Source of the DNA: Nitrospirota bacterium
GTDB taxonomy: Bacteria; Nitrospirota; JACRHJ01
Assembly: GCA_021789495.1 (NCBI GenBank)
Contig: JAJYJM010000002.1
Location: forward strand, 1 to 64,000
Length of the DNA: 64,000 bases
Direction of reading: 5' to 3'
Shown: piece by piece, positions 23,324 through 31,512 of the stretch
Layout: every line of letters starts with the position of its first letter
Numbering within the stretch: position 1 is the first letter of the stretch
Position numbers and translations under genes: made by a program
Notes under the pieces: generated by a model
What the model was told of the DNA's origin: nothing
Databases searched by the model: none
Seen by the model: the letters and a program-made list of their open reading frames with translations, nothing else

Positions 23324-24220
23324 TTATACAGCCGCGGCCAGCCCGGCCTCGGAGAGCATGGGTTCGCCCTCAAGGACAATCCAGGAGTCTTTCTCTGAGA
23401 GGAGTTTTCGCACAAGGAGCTGATTCAGCCTGTGCCCCGGCTTGTCTGCCACCGCATGGGCAATGATGGGCATGCCGGCAAGGGAGAGGTCTCCGATTAA
23501 ATCGAGCGCCTTGTGCCGGACGAACTCGTCCGGATACCGCAGGCCGCCGGGGTTTAAGATATGCTCCTCGCCCACGACGACGGCGTTATCGAGCGATGCG
23601 CCTTTTGCAAGCCCGGCCTTCTCAAGCATCTCTATATCCCGCAGGAAACCGAACGTCCTTGCGTCGGCCAGTTCCCGGTCGAAAGACGCGGTGTCGAGGT
23701 CAATGGATATTTCCTGGTCCATGATGAGCGGGTGACTGAAGTCTATCCGGCATGTTATCCTTGGAACAGGCGAGGGCAGGAGCAAAGCCGACTTGTCCCC
23801 CTCGCGCACCTCCACGGGCCTGACGATTTTTATATATTTTTTGCGGGCCGAGAGCGTCTGCAAACCGGCGCCCCGCAGGGCATCGACAAACGGACGGGCG
23901 CTTCCGTCCATTATCGGCGCTTCCGCTCCGGTAAGCTCGACATATGCGTTGTCCACCCCAAGCCCGGCAAACGCGGCAAGGACGTGCTCGACCGTCTGAA
24001 TCTTTGTTCCTCCCCCGACAAGCGTCGTCGCATAGGCCGTTTCCCCGACGTTCTCAGAAACGGCTCTTATCTCTTCGCGCCGCTCGCCTGGTCTGCCCAC
24101 CCGGAATATTATGCCGGTTCCGGCAGGGGCGGGAAGGAACGTTATCCAGACGTCCTCGCCCGAATGCAGGCCGATTCCCCCAAGCGTAACTGGCCCCCTT
24201 ATTGTGCGCTGGAATAGCAT
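23324..24220 (-). CDS. lpxC: UDP-3-O-acyl-N-acetylglucosamine deacetylase LpxC
   Basis: Zinc deacetylase for the committed step of lipid A synthesis, acting in the cytoplasm. The 298 residues have the zinc ligands H79 (TVEHVLAAF), H236 and D240 (HKALDLIGD) and the general-acid H263 (GHRLNQLL), at nearly the E. coli numbering. It is strong evidence for an LPS outer membrane. The upstream sequence has no clear ribosome-binding site. Confidence 0.96.
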   Translation of the reverse strand: MLFQRTIRGPVTLGGIGLHSGEDVWITFLPAPAGTGIIFRVGRPGERREEIRAVSENVGETAYATTLVGGGTKIQTVEHVLAAFAGLGVDNAYVELTGAEAPIMDGSARPFVDALRGAGLQTLSARKKYIKIVRPVEVREGDKSALLLPSPVPRITCRIDFSHPLIMDQEISIDLDTASFDRELADARTFGFLRDIEMLEKAGLAKGASLDNAVVVGEEHILNPGGLRYPDEFVRHKALDLIGDLSLAGMPIIAHAVADKPGHRLNQLLVRKLLSEKDSWIVLEGEPMLSEAGLAAAV

Positions 24221-24359
24221 ACCCAGTTATAATGCAAATAGGATGCCAGGGGAAAATATATTGAAATTACAGGATGTTAGAATAAGCTGGAAGACGGTTT
24301 GAAGCATGATGTGTTGCAGAAATGACACAGGTATTCAGTGCCCGATGTGGCTTTTTTGC

Positions 24360-25031
24360 CTATTTTCCCTTCACGAAAAGCAGGTTCAGCTCCTTTTCAG
24401 CCAGACGGAGCGCCTTTTCCTTCGGCCCAGCCCGGAACGCCTTCATCAGCCGCGCCGCGAGGCCGTCCAGGGCCGCCGCGCGGTCTCTCTCCCGCGGCAT
24501 GGTCTCCTTCAGCCGCGTCCTCGCCCGCTCAAGGAAATCCAGAAGCGCCGGGTATCCGGACGTGAAGTTGTCCAGCTCGCGGCGGACGAGCTTTGCGAGC
24601 GCCGGACACTTCCCCGCCGTGGAGACGGCCATCGACAGGCCGCCGCGTTCGCTTGCCGAGGGGACGATGAAATTACCGGCTTCAGGAGGGTTCACGCAGT
24701 TAACCAGGATGCCAAGTTTTTCCGCGTCCCGGCATATCTTGAGGTTCACGCCCGCATCGTCCGTCGCGGCGACGGCTATGAACGCCGAGCGCAAATCGCC
24801 CTTTCCATACTTGCGCGCGACATGCTTGATTTTGCCTGTATCGGAGGCGGACGGCGCGTCTGCGGGATAGGCCAGTTTTTCCATACGCGCGCATATCTCC
24901 GGCGCGATTACGACGACCTCCGCGCCGGCTTCAAGGAGCGTCTTTGCCTTCCTCGCCGCGACCTCGCCCCCGCCGACCACGACGCACTTCCTTCCGGAGA
25001 TTTTTATGAATGCGGGATAGAACATGGACAT
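24360..25031 (-). CDS. sirC: Precorrin-2 dehydrogenase/sirohydrochlorin ferrochelatase (siroheme synthase)
   Basis: Oxidises precorrin-2 (NAD) and may insert iron, for siroheme or heme d1 precursors. About 223 residues with MFYPAFIKISGRKCVVVGGGEVAARKA covering the Rossmann GGGEVA motif near 21-26, AVAATDD near 108-114, and the VNPPEAGNFIVPS signature. Start ATG at 25031 overlaps the stop of the restriction gene (GTGATG); GTG at 25034 is an alternative. No uroporphyrinogen methylase is fused or nearby. An R-M pair is lodged immediately upstream. Confidence 0.9.
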   Translation of the reverse strand: MSMFYPAFIKISGRKCVVVGGGEVAARKAKTLLEAGAEVVVIAPEICARMEKLAYPADAPSASDTGKIKHVARKYGKGDLRSAFIAVAATDDAGVNLKICRDAEKLGILVNCVNPPEAGNFIVPSASERGGLSMAVSTAGKCPALAKLVRRELDNFTSGYPALLDFLERARTRLKETMPRERDRAAALDGLAARLMKAFRAGPKEKALRLAEKELNLLFVKGK

Positions 25032-25666
25032 CACTCCATGTTCAGGCGGTTTATTTCTTCTTTTATTTCTTCAATAATCTCTACGTTCAGGATTTTTTTC
25101 TTATTCCCGTCTTTGACAGAAAAAATATAGAAAACCTTTCCTCCGTGTTTTTCAGTAAACGACTTGTGAGTTTTCTCTTGTAATGCGCGTTCTTTGTAAA
25201 TCTGGGTTATCTGGGCCGTGCCGTTGACCGGTTTTACCTGCAAGCCAATATAGCTGTCTTTGATTCGGATAAAGAAATCGACATTAAATAACCTGTCCCA
25301 CCTATCGGGCGCCGGTTCAATTTTGACGTTTAAGATTTGCTGGAGTTGACCATAGATGGTTTCAATCTCTGTCATGTAGCCGTCGAAGGTGCGGTCGATA
25401 ACAAGCTGAAACATGTAATCAATGCAGTCTTTCTCCGTTATTGCCTCAATCTCTGCGGGGATAACCTCGGTAATTTTTATATAGAGTTTTTTACCCAGAT
25501 TCTCTATATGAACTTCGTTTTTTACATTGGCAAAGTAAAATTTTTTCCATTCTTCCTTGTTTCTTGGGGCACATCTTCTAATGGATTCGGATGTCGGGCC
25601 GACGTTCCTTTTAAAATTCAATTGAAAGCGATTCATTACACTGTTCAGTATCCATTCCTTCGCCAT
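25031..25666 (-). CDS. MjaI-like type II restriction endonuclease
   Basis: A 211-residue protein resembling the MjaI restriction endonuclease family: N-terminal AKEWILNSVMNRFQLNFKRNVGPTSESIR and a central DRLFNVDFFIRIKDSYIGLQVKPV segment (about 137-160) that reads as the D-x(n)-QxK nuclease core. AT-rich like its partner, and 12 bp downstream of the methylase. MjaI cuts CTAG; specificity here is only presumed. Overlaps the siroheme gene start. Confidence 0.75.
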   Translation of the reverse strand: MAKEWILNSVMNRFQLNFKRNVGPTSESIRRCAPRNKEEWKKFYFANVKNEVHIENLGKKLYIKITEVIPAEIEAITEKDCIDYMFQLVIDRTFDGYMTEIETIYGQLQQILNVKIEPAPDRWDRLFNVDFFIRIKDSYIGLQVKPVNGTAQITQIYKERALQEKTHKSFTEKHGGKVFYIFSVKDGNKKKILNVEIIEEIKEEINRLNME

Positions 25667-25678
25667 TTGCCCTCCTTG

Positions 25679-26974
25679 TCAGACGCTCGCTTCCTGCAAT
25701 TCCCGGAACTTGTTTTTGTATTTAAAATTTTCTCTTTCATTTACAAGCGCAAAGCCCTTTTTAATCAGATGGGCGTTAATGAAAGTCTTGTTTTTCAGGA
25801 AAACATAAGCCTTTAAATTTCCTTCCGAATCATATTTTTCATTATCAAACTTTAGAAAAATCTGCTGTCCTGAAGTCTTGATTTTTAAAAATTCCAGGGC
25901 CTTTTCCCGCTCTCTTGTTTTTTCTTTAATCCCTATTAAGTGAACTTGCAGATTGTTCTCCAGAATAATAATTTCAGGCGAAACAATTTCCTTAACCCTG
26001 AAATATTCTGCCCTGTCCTTTTTTTCTCCCAAGGATATTCTTGAACCAAACGAGATTGCCTTCGGGTCTATTTTTTTATTGAACTTAATCGGGTCAGCAA
26101 AAATATATGGAAGCTTCTCTATTTCTTTTTTCCAATTGGTTTGCCTTGGTTCGGGATTTAAAAATTTAATCTCGTCCCGCATAAATAGACCCCGTTCGGA
26201 ATATCCGATTTTTTCTTTTATCAGGTCGATGAGATCTTTGTTTGCTTCATACCCTATGGAATTCCGCTTCAGATTCTTCGCGGCAAGAGACGTAGTCCCG
26301 CTTCCAAGAAACGGGTCGAGAACCGTCTCGCCCGGAAACGTAAACATCCTCAAGAGTCTCCTCGGCAGCTCTTCCGGAAACATAGCTATATGTTTTTCCT
26401 GTCTTGCCCCGTTAAAATACCAATGGCCGGAAAAATATTCCTTCCATTCCTCTTTTGTGAGCCTGGCCTGCTCCTTAAGGTTCTTGGGAACGCTGGGGGC
26501 TTCGCCGAGTTTTTTGAAGAGCAGAATAAATTCATAATCAAGTTCGACTATTCCATTTCTCGGATATGGAAAGGACCCCATGATGCTGGCGCCGCCCGTA
26601 GTGTTCATTGTTGTTTTCTTCTGCCAGATTACGGCACCCATATAATCGAATCCAACGGTTTCACAAAATTTTATGATTTCCGTTCTAATTGGAATTATCT
26701 TATAACGTCCATAATAAACAGAGCGGGCAAACTGGTCTCCGATATTTATTGCCATCCTGCAACCAGGATGCAGGACACGATAACACTCATTCCAGACGAG
26801 ATTCAGATTGTTTATGTAGGCTTCGTAAGTGTCGTCGAAACCAATCTGCCCTTTGAATCCGTAATCCTTTAACTGCCAATAGGGCGGAGATGTGACTACC
26901 AGGTGGACGGAGTCGTTCCCGACCTCCTTCATGCATCTTGAATCGCCTGTTATTATTTTGTGTTCAGTCATCAT
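25679..26974 (-). CDS. Beta-class DNA methyltransferase with C-terminal SNase-like domain
   Basis: Modification partner of the MjaI-like nuclease. The 431 residues have the catalytic motif TSPPY at 28-32 near the N-terminus and SAM motif DPFLGSGTT at about 219-227 (order IV then I, N4-cytosine/N6-adenine type). Residues ~336-425 resemble a staphylococcal-nuclease (TNase) domain: LQVHLIGIKEK, EKALEFLK, GNLKAYVFLKNKTFINAHLIKKGFA. The SNase catalytic arginines look replaced, so this tail is probably a binding module. AT-rich, indicating transfer. Confidence 0.85.
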   Translation of the reverse strand: MMTEHKIITGDSRCMKEVGNDSVHLVVTSPPYWQLKDYGFKGQIGFDDTYEAYINNLNLVWNECYRVLHPGCRMAINIGDQFARSVYYGRYKIIPIRTEIIKFCETVGFDYMGAVIWQKKTTMNTTGGASIMGSFPYPRNGIVELDYEFILLFKKLGEAPSVPKNLKEQARLTKEEWKEYFSGHWYFNGARQEKHIAMFPEELPRRLLRMFTFPGETVLDPFLGSGTTSLAAKNLKRNSIGYEANKDLIDLIKEKIGYSERGLFMRDEIKFLNPEPRQTNWKKEIEKLPYIFADPIKFNKKIDPKAISFGSRISLGEKKDRAEYFRVKEIVSPEIIILENNLQVHLIGIKEKTREREKALEFLKIKTSGQQIFLKFDNEKYDSEGNLKAYVFLKNKTFINAHLIKKGFALVNERENFKYKNKFRELQEASV

Positions 26975-27057
26975 TAAAACCTATTTCCGCATAAATAAAA
27001 CGCGCAGTCAATAAATTTCTAACGGCGGGTGATGGCGCGTCCGGGTTGTTACCTGGA

Positions 27058-27071
27058 GCCGGTCGACTGGC
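27058..27071. repeat. GCCGGT-family palindrome, near-exact, intergenic
   Basis: GCCGGT-CG-ACTGGC, one mismatch between arms, between the methylase start and the purE terminator. Confidence 0.6.
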
Positions 27072-27090
27072 TGAAAACGAAAATCAATGA

Positions 27091-27117
27091 AAAAATAGGT
27101 ATGTGTCCCTATTTTTT
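27091..27117. terminator. Bidirectional terminator downstream of purE
   Basis: AAAAATAGG and CCTATTTTT are exact inverted arms around eight bases, with extra A/T tails on both sides; it can stop purE transcription (leftward). Confidence 0.75.
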
Positions 27118-27166
27118 ATTTCGGGTCGGGCGCGGCGTTCTTTCCGGTCGTTTTGCGGGGCGAAGC

Positions 27167-27181
27167 GGGCGGTTTCCGGGC
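27167..27181. repeat. Inverted-repeat arm left of purE
   Basis: GGGCGGTTTCCGGGC is the exact reverse complement of 27828-27842 on the other side of purE; similarity extends with gaps over about 35 bp (shared GTTTTG, G-rich stretch). Confidence 0.6.
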
Positions 27182-27213
27182 GCATACGGGGGGCCGGGGA
27201 AGCTGTTTTTTCA

Positions 27214-27720
27214 TCAGAACAGGTTCATAAGTTCCTCGACCGCCTTGGCCTTCCTCTGGACTTCCTCCGCCATATTCTTCTTATAATCCGATAACTTGCG
27301 CGCGATTTCCTCGTCGAACGCGCCGATAATCTCTGCCGCGAACAGGCCGGCGTTTTTCGCCCCCGCCTTGCCGATTGCCATAGCCGCGACAGGCACTCCG
27401 CCCGGCATCTGCACTGTAGAAAGCAACGAATCCAAGCCGTTAAGCGTCGATTCGATAGGAACACCTATTACCGGTAAGGTCGTGTGAGCCGCGATGACGC
27501 CCGCCAAATGGGCCGCGCCGCCCGCCCCTGCGATTATGACTTTCAGGCCCTTTTCTCTTGCTTCCTCCGCGAATTTATTGGCTTTTTCGGGCGTCCTGTG
27601 CGCCGAGGCCACCGTCGTAACTGACGGTATTTTCAGCTCGTCCAGCACCTTCTTCGCCTCCTGCATGACTGATAAATCCGAGTCCGAACCCATCACAATC
27701 CCGACCATCGGCTGCGCCAT
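27214..27720 (-). CDS. purE: N5-carboxyaminoimidazole ribonucleotide mutase PurE
   Basis: Converts N5-CAIR to CAIR in purine synthesis. The 168-residue product has GSDSDL at 11-16, the active-site SAHRTP at 39-44 and GAGGAAHLAG, plus ALPVIGVP-type and MPGGVPVA motifs. AGGAGGG precedes the ATG. purK is not adjacent. The gene is bracketed by a 15-bp inverted repeat. Confidence 0.96.
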   Translation of the reverse strand: MAQPMVGIVMGSDSDLSVMQEAKKVLDELKIPSVTTVASAHRTPEKANKFAEEAREKGLKVIIAGAGGAAHLAGVIAAHTTLPVIGVPIESTLNGLDSLLSTVQMPGGVPVAAMAIGKAGAKNAGLFAAEIIGAFDEEIARKLSDYKKNMAEEVQRKAKAVEELMNLF

Positions 27721-28045
27721 ATTCCCTCCTGTTTTCAGTGAATTAGGGCACTATATCAAATGCGGCGGATTTAATAAAGTCTTTTCTGAGGGGCGCGGAA
27801 AACGGCTAAATTTCCCCCCTTTAAAATGCCCGGAAACCGCCCCCCCCGCGCCCAAAACCGCATGAATCCGATACCGGATAAAATCTGTTGATTTTTCCGT
27901 TTATATATGAGTTAATTTGAATAATTGACGGCTTGGCGGATTAAACAGGAAGAGTTATTAAGAGCATAAGTTGAAACTTTGAGATTCCAAAATGAAATCT
28001 TAAACACATTTGGCGCCGCCAATATTAATATCATTGGGAGTAACA
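27721..28045. other. Intergenic region between purE and DUF3795 gene
   Basis: Contains the purE ribosome-binding site at its left edge, the right inverted-repeat arm (27828-27842), an eight-C run at 27840-27847 and an AT-rich right half (27880-28040) that presumably holds the promoter for the DUF3795-addB-addA genes. No clear -35/-10 pair and no ORF of note. Confidence 0.5.
27828..27842. repeat. Inverted-repeat arm right of purE
   Basis: GCCCGGAAACCGCCC, exact reverse complement of the arm at 27167-27181. Confidence 0.6.
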
Positions 28046-28483
28046 ATGAGCGACAAAAAGGCTTTGATTGCAGCTTGCGGGCTGGACTGCTTTAATTGCG
28101 CTTTACATGAAAGCAACCTTTCCGAAAAGCTTGCCGAAGAAATCCATTCCAAATTCGGAGTCCCTAAAGAGGAAGCTGCCTGCAAGGGGTGCCGGCAGCA
28201 GGATGGGAAACATTTCCATCTGCCGAACGGGTGCGCCACGCTCGATTGCGTTAAAGAAAGAGGAGTGGAATTTTGCTGCGATTGCAGCGACTTCCCGTGC
28301 CCGTATCTTGCGCCGGTTGCGGACGGAGCCGCCCAATATCCACATAACATGAAGATGTACAACCTCTGCCGGATAAAAAGAATCGGTACCGAGCGGTGGA
28401 TGGGAGAGGCTGGCCGGATAAGAGAAGAATATTTTACCGGCAAGAGACGGCGGCATCCCTGGAACAAATATTTCAAGCCGTGA
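28046..28483 (+). CDS. DUF3795 cysteine-rich protein
   Basis: A 145-residue protein of the DUF3795 type, a probable small metal-binding protein. It shows ACGLDCFNCALH (about 11-22), ACKGCRQQ, GCATLDCVKERGVEFCCDCSDFPCPYL, spreading about eleven cysteines in the family's CGLDC ... C.GC ... C...CV...GV..C..C..FPC layout. GGGAG before ATG at 28046 sets the start. Its TGA overlaps the GTG start of addB, but a role in recombination is not implied by the family. Confidence 0.82.
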   Translation: MSDKKALIAACGLDCFNCALHESNLSEKLAEEIHSKFGVPKEEAACKGCRQQDGKHFHLPNGCATLDCVKERGVEFCCDCSDFPCPYLAPVADGAAQYPHNMKMYNLCRIKRIGTERWMGEAGRIREEYFTGKRRRHPWNKYFKP

Positions 28484-31400
28484 ATACCTCCAACCTTCAT
28501 ATACTGCCCTTCGGGCCGCAGGCGTGGGAGCGGCGCAGGGAGATATTCGCCGGTATGATCGCAGACCGGGCGACTTGCGGCAAGATGCCTGTTGGTCGCC
28601 CGGATGTCGGCCCCGAAGCCGGTCTGCCGGACTTCCGCGATATTCTCATCCTCGTGCCGAACGAGCGCAAGGCGAAGCCGTTGCTCGCGCTCTTCCTCGA
28701 CGCTCTTGAAAAGGCCAGAGTTGGCAGACAAAGCGCCGAAGCAGGGCAGTCCGATGCGGCTCAAGCCGCTGGTCTACCGGCTCGACCGGTCGCCTGCATA
28801 CCGCCCGCGGTAATGGCGCTTAACCGCTTTGTGGAGTCCCGCATCCGGGGCGTGAAGATAATCCATCCAGCCGCAAGAAAGCTCCTGCTGGAGGATATTT
28901 GCCGTGGGCTGAAAGGGAGCCGCTCAAACGGTCTCGACTTGCCGTGGCTTGAGGACGAGGAACTTGCAAGGTCGCTCTCCGGGCCAATCTCCGAGGCGCT
29001 GGAGAGGATATACCTCAATAACGCCGGGGTGTTGCCTGATGACGGCAATACCCTGCTCCCGGCACCTGCTTATGTAAAAAAAGAATACGAGAAGCGCCTG
29101 CGTAAACTGGGGCTTTCCGACCGGGCGGCTGTCCTGGCAGGTTGGGAGCCGAAGGCGGAGGATTTCGCAGAATACCACGTGGTAATTCTGGACGGATTTT
29201 ATGACGCCCTGCCGCACGAACTCAGGCTGATGAAGGCGGCGACCGGTAGACCGGCTTCGACCGTGCTGGGCAGATGCGGCTCCAGCCGCTTTTATTTTAT
29301 ACTCGAAGCGCAGGGGCTTATGCTTCCCGAGCTTTCCGCCGAAGGAATGCCGTATGCCGGGACACAGAGGCTTATAAACGAGCTTTTTCCGGGCGAAACG
29401 GCCTCGTTCTGCGACCAGCGTTCGGAGCAGGACGCCCGGATATTTGCCGGGGCCATATTCCTTGGCAGGCCGATAAGCGAGACGGTGAGACTTCTGAGGG
29501 AGGGAACGGCGGGATGCCGTCTGAAAATAATCTCCACGCTAACGCCGGAGGACGAGGTCGTTTTTATCGCACGCACGATAAAGGAGCGCGCGCTTGAGGG
29601 GCGAATCCGGCTGGACAGGACGCTTATCCTCTTCCCGGAGCCGGAAGCATACGCGCACGCCCTGAAGGAGATCTTCACGGACTACGGCATCCCGTACAAT
29701 TTCGGGGAAGAAAAGCCGCTTATCTCAAGCCCCCCGGCGCAGGCGTTCCTGTCGCTTCTTTCCATACCCGCGGAGGGCTATCCGTTCCGCTTGGTGAGGC
29801 GGGCATTCTATCCGCCTGTAGGGAGCGCGTCTGGCGCGGCGGCGGACTTCGAGTTGTGCGTCCGCGACAGGAGCCGGGCAACCGGTGCGCCGTCCGCCGG
29901 GCGAAGCTTTTGGGAGGCGCTTGCCAGGGAGAAGCGATCCTTTTCGGGAGAGCTTTCGAGGATTCTGGACTGGCTTGGGCCGCTCGACAAAAGGGACGAT
30001 TATCCGGCTGGATGGGCGGAGCTTGCGCTTGGGCTTCTGGACAATACCGGCATGAAAGACTCCCTTGAGCCTCTTGAGAAAACCCTTCCGGAGCTTCGGG
30101 AGGCCCTGAAAAACCTTAACCTGAAGATAGCTCCGGGGCGGTTTATCTCCATGCTGAAAGACGCGATGAACAGGGGCGGGGCCAGGCATACAAGCGAGTT
30201 CCGGGGCGTCCGGGCGCTCGGCAGGCTGGAGGCATTCTCCGAGGGGTTCGAGACAGTCTTTATCGCGGGCATGAATTCAGACATCATGCCGCCCGGCACG
30301 CGCCAGGATTTATTTTTCGGGACGGCTCCCTGGACGCTGGAAGGCAGGACGCGGGATTCCCGCCTCTTCATGGGACTTCTGCTTGGAGCGAAAGAGGCGT
30401 ATCTCTCATACCCGAAAGAAAAAGGCGGGAGGGCCGCGTCGCCTTCGCCCTGGATAATGGCGTTAAGGCCGTTTGTAATCGCGGGGCAGGCGGAAGAAAT
30501 CAACGACTATTCCAGGCCGTCCGAGCCTGAGGCCGCTATGGGCGAGGGCGAGCTTCAGCGGGCCATGGCGATAGGCGGCTGTCAACCTGAGAACGAAGAG
30601 ACGCCGCCGGAGGTCTGCTATCCGCCGCAGAAGAGGCGCAGGTTTTCGGCAACCGAGCTGGAGGCTTATATCCGGTGCGGATACAGGTATTGGCACCGTT
30701 ATATATTGCGCGACATGCCGCCGGAGGAGCCGGGAGAGGACGAATCTTCGGACATGGCCGGCAGGGTCGTTCACGACATACTGGCGAAATTTTATGCCGG
30801 GCGCAAAGGCCGCTCCGTGAGGCCGGACGAGATGGAGACAGCGCACGCGGAGCTTTCAAGGCTTGCCGGGCGCGAATTTGCCAGGCTGCCGGAAAGTCTC
30901 GCCAACCGGGAGGCGAAACGGAAATTCCTTGAGAAATATGTCCCGCGCGTCCTGGCGGCGGACTCGGAACTCCCCGTCGGAGTCGTTATAGCGGATGTCG
31001 AGAAGAAGGTCGATGCGGAGATCCCCGTAAACGACACGGAGACGGCGGTAATAACCGGGAGGATAGACCGGCTTGAATTAAACGAAAACGGCTCATACGC
31101 GCTGGTGGACTACAAGACCGGACACTACCCGAACGGAAAGGATATTCCGCTTTCAAAGGAATTCCAGCTCCCGCTCTATGCATATCTCCTCAGGAACTGC
31201 CTGCCGGACAGAAGGCCGTCGTCGTTTGTTTACTACAACCTCGGCAGGGCGGGCGAGACCAGAGACGTCGTATGCTGCGACAGCACAAGATATACCGGGA
31301 AGGCGACAAAAAACAAGAAGAGGAAACGCGAAGACGGTGCGCAGATGGACGAATATGTCAACGGCATAGCCGCGAAAGCAGCCTCCGCCGCGCTGGGGAT

Positions 31401-31512
31401 AATCGAAGGCCGGTTCCCCAAGGCGGACAGCGAAGAGGAGTGCAGGTACTGCGAACTGGCCGACGCCTGCCCCGGCGCGGACGAGAAGGAGCCGGAAGGG
31501 AGCGAGCAATGA
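28480..31512 (+). CDS. addB: AddB-type helicase-nuclease subunit
   Basis: Partner of AddA in double-strand-break end resection. With the GTG start at 28480 (GTGA overlap with the preceding stop) it has 1010 residues. The inactivated helicase region is followed by a C-terminal PD-(D/E)xK nuclease with GRIDRLE and DYKTG (D877, K879). Cysteines at about 733 (YIRCGYRYW) and at 988, 991 and 997 (CRYCELADACPG) match the AddB 4Fe-4S site. Several Gly/Ala/Pro-rich loops carry GCCGGT-family palindromes (28618, 28768, 29242). Confidence 0.9.
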   Translation: MNTSNLHILPFGPQAWERRREIFAGMIADRATCGKMPVGRPDVGPEAGLPDFRDILILVPNERKAKPLLALFLDALEKARVGRQSAEAGQSDAAQAAGLPARPVACIPPAVMALNRFVESRIRGVKIIHPAARKLLLEDICRGLKGSRSNGLDLPWLEDEELARSLSGPISEALERIYLNNAGVLPDDGNTLLPAPAYVKKEYEKRLRKLGLSDRAAVLAGWEPKAEDFAEYHVVILDGFYDALPHELRLMKAATGRPASTVLGRCGSSRFYFILEAQGLMLPELSAEGMPYAGTQRLINELFPGETASFCDQRSEQDARIFAGAIFLGRPISETVRLLREGTAGCRLKIISTLTPEDEVVFIARTIKERALEGRIRLDRTLILFPEPEAYAHALKEIFTDYGIPYNFGEEKPLISSPPAQAFLSLLSIPAEGYPFRLVRRAFYPPVGSASGAAADFELCVRDRSRATGAPSAGRSFWEALAREKRSFSGELSRILDWLGPLDKRDDYPAGWAELALGLLDNTGMKDSLEPLEKTLPELREALKNLNLKIAPGRFISMLKDAMNRGGARHTSEFRGVRALGRLEAFSEGFETVFIAGMNSDIMPPGTRQDLFFGTAPWTLEGRTRDSRLFMGLLLGAKEAYLSYPKEKGGRAASPSPWIMALRPFVIAGQAEEINDYSRPSEPEAAMGEGELQRAMAIGGCQPENEETPPEVCYPPQKRRRFSATELEAYIRCGYRYWHRYILRDMPPEEPGEDESSDMAGRVVHDILAKFYAGRKGRSVRPDEMETAHAELSRLAGREFARLPESLANREAKRKFLEKYVPRVLAADSELPVGVVIADVEKKVDAEIPVNDTETAVITGRIDRLELNENGSYALVDYKTGHYPNGKDIPLSKEFQLPLYAYLLRNCLPDRRPSSFVYYNLGRAGETRDVVCCDSTRYTGKATKNKKRKREDGAQMDEYVNGIAAKAASAALGIIEGRFPKADSEEECRYCELADACPGADEKEPEGSEQ
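28618..28631. repeat. GCCGGT-family palindrome, degenerate, in addB
   Basis: GCCGGTCTGCCGGA within GAAGCCGG...CTTC context, encoding part of PEAGLPD. Confidence 0.55.
28768..28781. repeat. GCCGGT-family palindrome, degenerate, in addB
   Basis: GCTGGTCTACCGGC, one arm mismatch; followed by CTCGACCGGTCG. Lies in an Ala/Gln-rich loop of AddB. Confidence 0.6.
29242..29255. repeat. GCCGGT-family palindrome, near-exact, in addB
   Basis: ACCGGTAGACCGGC, one mismatch to the consensus, encoding part of ATGRPAS. Confidence 0.65.

Noticed and set aside
27029-27286. 85-codon frame between methylase and purE
   Set aside because: Crosses the terminator hairpin and runs antisense into purE; no ribosome-binding site or protein-like conservation.
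27838-27850. C8 homopolymer run as possible phase-variable tract
   Set aside because: Intergenic with no ORF or promoter spacer that its length would switch.
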